Source: an uncultured Muribaculaceae bacterium (GTDB lineage Bacteria > Bacteroidota > Bacteroidia > Bacteroidales > Muribaculaceae). From it: 28,655 nucleotides of DNA. Below, piece after piece: positions 7,522 to 14,600 of this stretch. A program made the translations under genes and the position numbers. The DNA lies in contig CAJUAT010000036.1 in assembly GCA_910584525.1 (NCBI GenBank), forward strand, positions 1-28,655. Direction: 5' to 3'. The notes beneath the pieces were generated by a model. It saw nothing but the letters and a program-made list of their open reading frames with translations. It had not been told where the DNA came from and did no database searches. Numbering within the stretch: the stretch's first letter is position 1; the number at the start of each line of letters is the position of its first letter.

Positions 7522-7529
7522 TAACTTTG
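7522..7529 (+). promoter_or_regulatory. Promoter -7 element for the Abi gene
   Basis: TAACTTTG matches TAnnTTTG and ends only 4 nt before the ATG at 7534. Transcription would start at or inside the start codon, so the mRNA may be leaderless, or translation may begin at the second in-frame ATG at 7549. No TTG at -33. Confidence 0.6.
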
Positions 7530-7533
7530 CATA

Positions 7534-8430
7534 ATGGGAAATCAAGCAATGACATTAGATAAGCAGGTCAGGCTTCTACGAAGCAGCGGCATGACTATTG
7601 CCGACGAGAACAAAGCCAAAGAGGTTTTGTTAGACGTCGGTTATTATCGTCTTGGTTTCTATTGGTTTCCATTTGAGAAGACTTACCCGGCAAAACAAAA
7701 TCGAACACATGAGTTTGTTGCCGGAGCCAACTTCGATGATGCGGTGAAGCTATATTATTTCGATTACAAATTACGGAGCATACTTGCGTTTTATATAAAC
7801 CGAATAGAGATAAACTTTCGCAACTTCCTGACCTACACGCTTTCCAATAATTATACAGATAACCCGCAGTGGTTTGTCGATGATACGGTAGTGGCAGAAC
7901 AGTTTGCGTCGACTTTTGACAGTACGGTTTATACGGCCAGTTTCAAACTGAACTCCGTAATCAGGCAACATCACCGCGTCCATCAGGAGGATACATACGC
8001 CCCTGCATGGAAAACGATAGAATACATGACATTCGGTAGTGTTATAAATCTCTATAAAGCAATAAAGGATAGGCGTCTGAAGATAGAAATAGCCAATCAT
8101 TACGGCATACGCTATATAGAGGTCGTTGAAAACTACCTTGAAATAGTAAGGGAACTCCGTAACTATTGCGCCCACGGTAATGTGCTATATGATTTTGTGC
8201 CTTTCAAATATATCAGGAGAGGCCCGGCAGAAGTACGGGGCGCCAGGAATTTTCGTAATCTTAACGGCTCGATAGCAGTAGTCCTTTATATGCTCAAACA
8301 GGTTTCGATAAACCGTTACAATGAAATGGTGGAAGAAATCAAGGCACTTATACGACACTACTCACAATCCCCCAAAGTGGCCGAAATAATCGCCAACATA
8401 AGCGGATTAGATGCCTCAAATGTAAAATAA
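7534..8430 (+). CDS. Abi_2/AbiF-like HEPN abortive-infection protein
   Basis: A 298-residue protein with hallmarks of the Abi_2 (AbiD/AbiF) family: N-terminal TLDKQVRLLRSSGM, then GYYRLGFYWFPFE (residues 36-48), YFDYKLR, INRIEINFRN and a late HEPN motif RNYCAH (R209, H214; R-x4-H) followed by GNVLYDF. HEPN domains of this type are usually metal-independent ribonucleases that arrest growth on phage infection; the family has been proposed as related to Cas13. The gene has its own promoter, is AT-rich, and opposes the head operon, so it is probably a prophage cargo that protects the lysogen. A structured small RNA follows directly, the expected partner of AbiF-type proteins. ATG at 7549 is an alternative start. 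Confidence 0.88.
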   Translation: MGNQAMTLDKQVRLLRSSGMTIADENKAKEVLLDVGYYRLGFYWFPFEKTYPAKQNRTHEFVAGANFDDAVKLYYFDYKLRSILAFYINRIEINFRNFLTYTLSNNYTDNPQWFVDDTVVAEQFASTFDSTVYTASFKLNSVIRQHHRVHQEDTYAPAWKTIEYMTFGSVINLYKAIKDRRLKIEIANHYGIRYIEVVENYLEIVRELRNYCAHGNVLYDFVPFKYIRRGPAEVRGARNFRNLNGSIAVVLYMLKQVSINRYNEMVEEIKALIRHYSQSPKVAEIIANISGLDASNVK

Positions 8431-8453
8431 TCACAACTTTTCTGTTTGAGCCA

Positions 8454-8483
8454 TTGTTATATCAGAAAAAATAAGTACCTTTG
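8454..8483 (+). promoter_or_regulatory. Full-consensus promoter for the small RNA after abi
   Basis: TTG at 8454-8456, a 19-nt spacer and TACCTTTG at 8476-8483 match the Bacteroidetes primary sigma factor consensus exactly. It starts 24 nt after the Abi stop codon. No ORF of convincing quality follows before the terminator at 8543, so the product is an RNA. Confidence 0.8.
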
Positions 8484-8487
8484 CAAC

Positions 8488-8580
8488 ATCATAAGTGCAG
8501 CTATCGGTTTTAGTCCCGGTACCAGCACTCTAAAAGGGAAAAGAGGCCGCGCATTTTGTCTGCGCGGCTTCGCCTTTTTA
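8488..8580 (+). ncRNA. Candidate AbiF-associated small RNA with pseudoknot
   Basis: The transcript should start about 5 nt after the -7 box and end at the terminator, about 90 nt. P1 pairs AGTGC (8494-8498) with GCACT (8525-8529). P2 pairs TATCGG (8502-8507) with CCGGTA (8516-8521). The 8-nt P2 loop contains TTTTAG (8508-8513), the exact complement of CTAAAA (8530-8535) just after P1, so an H-type pseudoknot can form. A GC-rich terminator hairpin ends it. AbiF-type genes are known to be accompanied by a conserved structured RNA (abiF RNA motif), thought to act as RNA partner or antitoxin. The match to that family is inferred from position and fold, not from a covariance search. Confidence 0.72.
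8543..8579 (+). terminator. Terminator of the abi-associated small RNA
   Basis: A 10-bp stem (8543-8552 with 8562-8571, one G-U pair, core GCCGCGC/GCGCGGC) closes a 9-nt loop and is followed by GCC and five T. It faces the ardA terminator. Confidence 0.75.
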
Positions 8581-8596
8581 TATCAGTCTGTCAAGC

Positions 8597-8621
8597 AAAA
8601 AAAGGCCGGCTTTCGCCGACC
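8597..8621 (-). terminator. Terminator of ardA
   Basis: On the minus strand GGTCGGC (8621-8615) pairs with GCCGGCC (8610-8604) around a GAAA tetraloop, followed by seven T. It lies about 25 nt after the ardA stop. Part of it belongs to the 21-nt element repeated at 10028. Confidence 0.85.
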
Positions 8622-8630
8622 CACCGAGGG
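8610..8630 (-). repeat. 21-nt 3'-end element, copy 1 (inverted with 10028-10048)
   Basis: Read on the minus strand, positions 8630-8610 are identical over 21 nt to the plus strand at 10028-10048 (starts CCCTCGGTGGG, ends GGCGAAAG). Both copies are preceded by AAGCCT and both lie at the 3' end of an ardA-derived unit. Confidence 0.85.
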
Positions 8631-8645
8631 AGAGAGGCTTACGCT

Positions 8646-9272
8646 TTACCAATGGCGGAACACATAGCCGTTATCCATGTAGTAGTCGTACATGAACAAT
8701 TCGCGGCCATAGGCGGCATAGTCGAAGTAGTTTGCGAGATTGCCCATCGTGCGGTCGAGGTCGTAGCACTCGTCAACGATATGCCGGGCAAAGGCTTCCT
8801 CGTCCTCCCACTCGCCGCAGTAGCAGTCCTCGAAGTGGTCGAGGCTCCCGCCTCCCCAATCCACGAAAGCGTCCACGGCCTCCTTGTCGTGGATTTCCGA
8901 CAGCCGGATATATTCGGCGATTTTATCCCATGTTTCCTGCCCCATGCAGCTTTCGCAGTACCACTCACGGGGGAAGTTCTCGTAGTCCTGGAACATCAGC
9001 TCCGGGTCGTTTTCGTCGGCGTGGTAAGCCCGGCAGAAGTTGATGAAGTCCTCGTAGCTGTCGAAGGTGGAGAGGTCAACCCACAGGCCGGAGAGGTCGC
9101 CGCCGTTGTATTTGGCGTATGTTCCGCAGTAGAGCGACGGATTTTCGTCGCGGTAGTCGGCCTCGTGTTCGGTGATGGCCTCGCGCAGCGATTCGGGCGT
9201 GTAGTCGAGTTCTTCGAGGCGGTCGATGATAACCTGACGGAGAGGGAGGTTGGCGTTAAGAATTTCTTTCAT
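8646..9272 (-). CDS. ardA: Antirestriction protein ArdA
   Basis: A 208-residue, very acidic protein with the ArdA pattern throughout: LYCGTYAKYNGGDLSGLWVD (residues 47-66), a DSYEDFINFCRAYH block (71-84), DPELMFQDYE (89-98), ending in NYFDYAAYGREL and YVFRHW. ArdA proteins are elongated dimers that mimic B-form DNA and block type I restriction enzymes and some other DNA-binding defence systems. It is transcribed in the phage direction from a near-consensus promoter (9368-9338) with a 65-nt leader containing a 7-bp hairpin (GTAAAAG/CTTTTAC, 9310-9329), and ends in its own terminator. An inverted, degraded copy lies divergently upstream. The product probably protects incoming phage DNA during infection. 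Confidence 0.92.
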   Translation of the reverse strand: MKEILNANLPLRQVIIDRLEELDYTPESLREAITEHEADYRDENPSLYCGTYAKYNGGDLSGLWVDLSTFDSYEDFINFCRAYHADENDPELMFQDYENFPREWYCESCMGQETWDKIAEYIRLSEIHDKEAVDAFVDWGGGSLDHFEDCYCGEWEDEEAFARHIVDECYDLDRTMGNLANYFDYAAYGRELFMYDYYMDNGYVFRHW

Positions 9273-9337
9273 GTCTGTATGAATTGAGGGTTTGAATGAA
9301 TGATTTCGTGTAAAAGCTCTTTCTTTTACGCTGCCCT

Positions 9338-9368
9338 CAAAGTTGCTCCCGGCGGTGTTTCAAGACAA
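9338..9368 (-). promoter_or_regulatory. ardA promoter
   Basis: On the minus strand TTG (9368-9366), a 20-nt spacer and CAACTTTG (9345-9338) differ from the TTG/TAnnTTTG consensus only at the first base of the -7 box. The -33 box lies inside the left arm of the dyad at 9364-9432. Confidence 0.62.
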
Positions 9369-9432
9369 GGCTCTGAAAGAAAATACGCTCTGCAAGAGGA
9401 AGATTTTCAGAAAGATGCAGTTTAGCCTTGTC
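9364..9432. promoter_or_regulatory. Dyad carrying both -33 boxes of the divergent ardA promoters
   Basis: GACAAGGCT (9364-9372) and AGCCTTGTC (9424-9432) form a perfect 9-bp inverted repeat separated by 51 nt. The left arm contains the -33 TTG of the ardA promoter and the right arm the -33 TTG of the plus-strand promoter. An inner pairing CTGAAA/TTTCAG (9373-9378, 9405-9410) also exists. It may be a shared operator, or simply the duplicated promoter. Confidence 0.55.
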
Positions 9433-9457
9433 GCGCCGCAGGGAGCTATTAACTTTG
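9428..9457 (+). promoter_or_regulatory. Full-consensus promoter of the ardA-derived unit
   Basis: TTG at 9428-9430, a 19-nt spacer and TAACTTTG at 9450-9457 match the consensus exactly. The downstream leader (GTAAAAG-AAG-GC, then CGAAATCA-TCAT, CCCTC--TTCA and ATGAAAGAAA) aligns with the ardA leader on the other strand, so the promoter and leader were duplicated together. Confidence 0.78.
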
Positions 9458-9503
9458 CGGAGTAAAAGGAAGGGCGCGAAATCAATCATGCCCTCGGTTC
9501 ACA

Positions 9504-10013
9504 ATGAAAGAAAATCAGCCAGCCGGGAGTGTCGGGTATCGACAGCCGCGACACATACAACGTACAGCCCGAACCCACCGGGGCATCAACGACACTGCCA
9601 ACGGCCATACAGACAACCACACATACGCCATACGGCGGCAACGGAGGCGTTGAAATCTCCACCTGCTACTACGGCAAAACATCAACTCCGCGAGGCTTGC
9701 CCTGCCGACAACGATTCATGTTCCATACGGAGAGAACTTACCACAGCCAAACAGCGAAAGCCAAAGGAGGAAGGAACAGTGCCATATATAAAAAGGAAAG
9801 TCCGCCACAAGGCAGACCGTCCGAATAATAATGAGTGGGCGAAGCGTGAGCCTGACGTCCACGGCTGCAACTGCGGCGCACAGTGCGAGGAAGCCCGGCA
9901 TATCGTCGCAAGCTACGGCCACGCAGGGCAATGAGTGTCTTCGGATATGCCGCCAATGACCGCATTATCCTATCAACGGCTACATCAGGATAACAGCCAT
10001 GTGTTCAAGTCCT
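9504..10013 (+). pseudogene. Degraded, frameshifted inverted copy of ardA
   Basis: This stretch has no convincing single ORF but aligns with the minus-strand ardA gene from end to end, with small indels that break the frame. The start ATGAAAGAAA is shared. ATCGAC-GCC-CGA and ACATACGCCA occur in the same order, as do ATGTTCCA and GAGAACTT. Near the end TGC-ACTGCGGCG, GAGGAAGCC and CGGCATATCGT match; peptide HGCNCGAQCEEARHIV in one frame resembles EDCYCGEWEDEEAFARHIV of ArdA. TATGCCGCC and GGATAAC-GC-ATGTGTTC close the copy. From the homologous ATG the frame stops after 49 codons (9651). Promoter, leader and 21-nt 3' element are better preserved than the frame, so an RNA role cannot be excluded. 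Confidence 0.78.
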
Positions 10014-10027
10014 GAAAACGCAAGCCT

Positions 10028-10048
10028 CCCTCGGTGGGTCGGCGAAAG
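10028..10048 (+). repeat. 21-nt 3'-end element, copy 2
   Basis: Exact inverted match to 8610-8630. It lies just after the ardA-derived copy, preceded by AAGCCT as in copy 1. Unlike copy 1 it is not followed by GCCGGCC and a T run, so it should be a weak terminator or none. Confidence 0.85.
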
Positions 10049-10057
10049 GCAGCCCAT

Positions 10058-10489
10058 TCAGAACACGCATGGCAAAAGCGAGCGTTGCCCCACCGCCTTA
10101 ACCTCAATCTCCCACACGGCAGGGTCGCCACCGGGAAGCCCCGTCTTCCTTGTGAGCGACACTTTGGGAAATGGCGGCTCGGCTGCGCCGATCAGCCAAG
10201 ACCTGCCGCTTACGTCGGTAATGACAAACCCCATCTGAATATCTATACGCAGAAATTTCGATGTGCGGAATTTCAAAGTCGCCGTTTCCACGGGCGCGCC
10301 GTGGCTGCACTCGCTGACCGCCTCGGCGGTAGCGTTTGCAAACGGCACTTCCTCCACATCGGTATGGGCGGCCACGGTAAGCCCGGCCATAGCCATTTCA
10401 CGCAGGTTGGGCTGTAATTTCTCGCAGTCGACAACCCCGACAAACCGTATGCCGGGAAGCGACAGTTTCGGTACGAGGGGCGATTTCAT
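10058..10489 (-). CDS. Phage protein of unknown function
   Basis: A 143-residue beta-rich protein (alternating hydrophobic stretches such as IRFVGVVD, ATLKFRTSKFLRIDIQMGFVITDV, AVWEIEVKAV) without signal peptide or catalytic motif. Its start overlaps the stop of the zinc-finger gene by 4 nt (ATGA), so it belongs to the early minus-strand operon. It could be a structural protein or DNA-associated accessory factor. It ends close to the ardA-derived unit with no terminator in its own direction. Confidence 0.72.
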   Translation of the reverse strand: MKSPLVPKLSLPGIRFVGVVDCEKLQPNLREMAMAGLTVAAHTDVEEVPFANATAEAVSECSHGAPVETATLKFRTSKFLRIDIQMGFVITDVSGRSWLIGAAEPPFPKVSLTRKTGLPGGDPAVWEIEVKAVGQRSLLPCVF

Positions 10490-10758
10490 ACCTTAATCGT
10501 CTGTGTAATCTTCAACTCGCCGGAATAGCCACGGGCTTTAAGCTCGTCGATAAGCTGCCGGGGCGTGAAGTTGGCGAGGTCGGGATTGGTGAACACTCTC
10601 TTTAATTTCTTTCGTGAGTGGTGGTATTCGCGTTTCGCGGCGTTCACACACTCCTTGCATCGGTAACTCAGGCCGTCGGGAGCCGATGCCATTCTCCCGA
10701 AGCTCTCCAGCGGTAACTCGCGGTTACAGCCGGAGCAGATTTTGGTCGTTTCAGACAT
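10486..10758 (-). CDS. Small zinc-finger phage protein
   Basis: A 90-residue protein with two CxxC knuckles (C8-C11 and C34-C37) in the pattern KICSGCNRELPLESF and YRCKECVNAAKREYHHSRKK. This is the zinc-ribbon module often seen in phage HNH or endonuclease VII-like proteins, but the HNH core itself is missing. The C-terminus (TPRQLIDELKARGYSGELKI) is a short helix-strand unit. Likely DNA- or RNA-binding. It lies between two unknown genes in the early operon and is coupled to the next gene by a 4-nt overlap. Confidence 0.78.
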   Translation of the reverse strand: MSETTKICSGCNRELPLESFGRMASAPDGLSYRCKECVNAAKREYHHSRKKLKRVFTNPDLANFTPRQLIDELKARGYSGELKITQTIKV

Positions 10759-10843
10759 AATTATTACAGATATTGTTGATATAACGATTATTACCTATAT
10801 TTTGCACAGTATAAAACCGCGCTGAACTCGGTACGATTTTTAT

Positions 10844-11332
10844 TCAGTTTTCGCTGTTTTTTCCTTTGTCGCGGTGTCGCTTGACATATATTTTCTTTCT
10901 AACCCGGTCGAGGCGTTTTTTGACCGAGTTGTAGTTTGTATCATTGAACTCTATGCCGTGCATCGCCATCCATGCCTCCAGCATATAGTCAATGCGCGAG
11001 CCTTTGATGTATGTTTTCACATAATAGTCGTGCAGTTCGAGGTCGAACAGGTCGCGTAGAGTTTCGACGAGGGCGTTAATGCCCTGCGGCGATACATAGT
11101 TGAACTGGCGCGGGTCTTTGGCCGGGAAGGAAGGTATAGCCACGGCCACGCAGCCCTGTGGCGCGGGCCGGAGCACATAGTCCGACGGCGGCACGTCGAG
11201 GAGGGCTTTAAGACGTTTGGATTCCACGCTGCCGCGCACGAGGCGCACGGTGTACTGCGAGCCGCCGTGCCTGTGGCGGAACCACTGCGCCATAAATGCT
11301 TCAAGAGGGAGGTAAATAAGGAAGTCGTTCAT
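10844..11332 (-). CDS. Phage early-region protein of unknown function
   Basis: A 162-residue protein. The N-terminal part is alpha/beta (IYLPLEAFMAQWFRHRHGG), the C-terminal 50 residues are strongly basic (VKKRLDRVRKKIYVKRHRDKGK), suggesting nucleic-acid binding. It follows the primase-helicase gene in the same direction, as replication accessory genes do. No family recognised and no catalytic motif seen. Confidence 0.75.
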   Translation of the reverse strand: MNDFLIYLPLEAFMAQWFRHRHGGSQYTVRLVRGSVESKRLKALLDVPPSDYVLRPAPQGCVAVAIPSFPAKDPRQFNYVSPQGINALVETLRDLFDLELHDYYVKTYIKGSRIDYMLEAWMAMHGIEFNDTNYNSVKKRLDRVRKKIYVKRHRDKGKNSEN

Positions 11333-11363
11333 ATCCGGGTATTTTAGGTTTATATTTTTATTG

Positions 11364-11567
11364 TTAATTCAGTGGGAAAAGAGGTGTAACCGCCGGAACC
11401 GCGCAACCGCCCGGAAGAGGCAAAGGCAATCCCCACGAAGCCACGCATTTAAGATATTTTTCTTTCTTTTCAAAAAGAGAAAAATAAGGTAAATCGGTTG
11501 TCGGCGGTTGCAAAACCGGCAAACGGTGGCTTGCGGTGGCTGTGCGGTTGTCAAAGGTTGCAGACAT
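11364..11567 (-). CDS. Doubtful small ORF after the primase-helicase
   Basis: A 67-codon frame with ATG at 11567 fits the gap between the primase-helicase stop (11643) and the next start (11332) in the same direction. Its sequence overlaps direct repeats (see 11495-11607) and a long AT-rich inverted repeat (about 11455-11486), which explains its low-complexity parts (TTDLPYFSLFEKKEKYLK). No motif. It may be non-coding. Confidence 0.3.
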   Translation of the reverse strand: MSATFDNRTATASHRLPVLQPPTTDLPYFSLFEKKEKYLKCVASWGLPLPLPGGCAVPAVTPLFPLN

Positions 11568-11607
11568 TAAAGTGTTGATTTATAGCGCAGTGGCGGCGGT
11601 GGCTGTG
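11495..11607. repeat. Iteron-like direct repeats downstream of the primase-helicase
   Basis: CGGTTGTCnnnGGTTGCA occurs at 11495-11512 and 11545-11562, exactly 50 bp apart. GCGGTGGCTGTG occurs at 11533-11544 and 11596-11607, with an extra CGGTGGC at 11524-11530. Evenly spaced repeats beside a replication gene suggest a replication or regulatory protein binding region. Confidence 0.5.
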
Positions 11608-11642
11608 GTAACTATCGGTTTTCATAAGATTTGCTGAAAAAA

Positions 11643-14600
11643 TCAAAAAGGAAGGCTTGATTGGCCGGAGCCGCCCGTGGAAGGCTTACTGATTTGATTT
11701 TCATGCTCTTGCTGTTCTTCCTCCGTCATGGCCGAGGTGTCGGCGGTGAGATAGAGGTGATAAAGCTGCTGCACCTGGTCGTAATCGAAAGCCAGTGCCG
11801 TATCGACATCGTAAAGCTGCCGTCCGGCGGTGCCGCCCTCTCCAAACTCCTTTACAGGCTGTCCGTACTGGTTCATCTTATAGAACTTGCGCTTGACAAT
11901 GCCGAGGCATGGCGCGGAGCGTTCAAGATACTTGCGCATATCGTCTTCGGAGAGTATAAGCTGTTTTGTCGAGCGCGCCTTATCGGTCTGATAATGCTGA
12001 ATAATACGGCGGTCGCGTATTATGAGTATATTCTTCGGCTCTGAAAACTCTCTTGTCGCGGAAGTGCCGTGAAGCCTCAGGCTCGACACATTGCGGTTAA
12101 TGCGAAAGTCGCCCTCCTGGTATAGCCGCCCTTCCTGATAAAGCACATGAACAAAGTTCCAGAAAGAGGCCACTTCGTCGGAGCGTTCTGTGATCGAGTG
12201 CTGTTCAACCAGCATATCGACGCAGATATCAAGAAGATTCTCGTAAGAGAAAGGCACAGGGAGGATTTTTTCAAGCGTTCTCAATGAGGCGAGCACCACA
12301 ACCCAGTTCATATACATACGGTCTGACACAGTTTTGCCGCTCCGGGCGATACGGTTCACTACCTCTGTACGGGTAAGTGCGCAAAAATGGGGAAAATCCT
12401 CCACGAAGCGGTCGCGGTGTCTTACTACTTCCATAGTAAGGTGGCACACACCGCGACGGTTCAGCTCCATAAGCTCGGCGAAGCGTTGCCGTTCCTCCAG
12501 TGTGTATGTGGTCTTGTTGACAGTTATGTGCAGAATACGCGTGAACAGGGCGGGGTCGATAGTCGGCATTTCCTGACCCGACAGGATAACGCCGCAGTTC
12601 ACGTTGACACGTTCCACATCGCCGTCTTTCATCTTGCCGCGTCCTACGCCGTCCCACATTGATTTCAGCAGTTCCACCTTTCGCCACTCGATAGAGTTCT
12701 TGTATTCGTCGAAATGCACGAGGCAGTTGGCTGTCTGTTCCAAAGCCTTGTTAATGGCCGGGTATGTTTCGCCCTCGTAATTTATCGGCTTGTTCGAGCT
12801 TGTAAAAAAGCCTTTCATGGCTTTGCCAAGCTGTGATTTGCCCGATTGCGGCTTGCCGAAAATATTGAAAATCGGGAAAAACTCGAACTGTTCAAAAATG
12901 AAGTCGCGGAAAAGCGTGGCGAAAATAAAAGCTATCGCCACCTTGCCGTTGTCGCCGAACACGTCGACAAACAGTTTCAGATACTCGGCCATCGACACGT
13001 CGGCCTTGTGGGTATAGGTGAAAGATTTCTCGAAAGCGAAGCGCAGCCGGTTGTCGCGGTACATCACCGAGAAAGCCGGGAGATAGAAAATGCCGTAACC
13101 CCGGAGGCTCACCATTCCTATTTCATCGACGCGGATAAAACGGTCTGTATAAATGCCGTCGCCATAAGCGAAGAATCCCTCCGGCTGCCAGCCGAGGGTG
13201 CGGATACGTTTGGCCGATTCGCTCTTTCTGAAGATGTATTCCTCGACGCGCATAAGGTCGTCGATTTTGCCGAGCCACACATAACGCCCGGCAATGTTTA
13301 TCTTCTTTCTGAACAGAGCGAGATTCACGAGGTCGTCCGGCTCCAGAGGTATAATGGCGTCGTGGCCAAGGTCGTTGACGATTTTATAAAGCCTCGTCAT
13401 GGAGCCTTCGTCGGGAATATCGTACATAGGCAGCAGAATGAAGTTTGAAAGTCGTATGACCTCGCTCTGTTTGCCATAGGTGCAGTAGCAGTTATTGGCA
13501 ATAAAGAACCCATAGCGGCTGAACAGGTCGCGCTCGTTCTCGCTCTCCGCGCCGTCCTTGCCCGATTCATTGCGCTTGCGCATCTGCGCCGAGTTAAAGG
13601 CCAGTTTCCAGGCGGTGCGTTCCTTATATTTCTTGATAAGCTGTTCGAGATACATAGAGGCGAGTGTCGCGTCCTCTATGGCTGCGAGCATGGCGCACAA
13701 GTCCTTAATAACCTCCGTGCGTCCTAACTGCGTCGTGGGGGCGAGAAATGCTTTCTCGGCATACCACAGCACAAAATCCTGTTCTTCGAGCGAAGAAAGG
13801 ATAGCCGGAGTGGTGCAATAGCTGTCGGGGTCGTTCTTTTCTGCTCCGTTGTCAAGCGGAATCTCGCGTACCACAACGCGGAATCCGCGGTCTACGGCCT
13901 CGCGTCCGTTCTTCATCACGGCCTTTGTCCCCGGCGAATAAATCTCGCCCTCTTTGGGTATCTCGCTGTCGGGTATAAAACAAAGAGTGTCGGAAATACC
14001 TTTAATGGCCTCGAACTGCGTGGCAGTCCACTCCGTACCGAGGGCGGCCACTGCATTGTCGCTGCCGACAGACTGGAGGCGCAGCACATCGGGCGCGCCC
14101 TCCACCACATACAGGAACCCCGCCTTTCGCGCGGCTTTCCTTGCTATCTCGATGCCGAAAACGGTATTTCCTTTCTTGTAGACGCATGAGGTCGTGGAAT
14201 TGAGATATTTGCAGTCCGTATTATCGTCAAGGCTCCGGGCGGTATATGCTATCACGCGCCCGAACCTGTCGCGTATGGGTATGGTGATACGGTTGGCGAA
14301 CATGAAAGAGAAGTGTCCGTCCTCTCTCTTCCTGATCATGCCGGTGTCAAGAAGTGCTTCGAGGCTGACGCCTTTCTGTTTGACGAACTCGAAAAACTCT
14401 TTGGGATAAGGAGCATAACCTATCCCGTTTGCCCGGCAATATTCAAGCGTCCAGCGTTTCGAGGCGTAAGAGCAGGCGCGTTTGGCCGCGGTGTTGCCGG
14501 CCACAAGCGACTGCTCGAAAAACTGCTGCACCGTTTCCAGTGCCGCGAGGTCGCCCTCACGCTGAAGGGCGAGCTTGCGCTGCTCGTCGGTAAGGTTGTG

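Noticed and set aside
9428..9934. A 168-codon open frame across the plus-strand unit near ardA
   Set aside because: Its composition (His, Arg, Pro, Thr, Ser rich) is that of an out-of-frame reading, the promoter lies inside its 5' end, and the DNA aligns with ardA across frame changes. Only its last part resembles ArdA.
11455..11486. Rho-independent terminator after the primase-helicase
   Set aside because: The inverted repeat is almost only A and T with no GC stem, so it is a poor terminator candidate.
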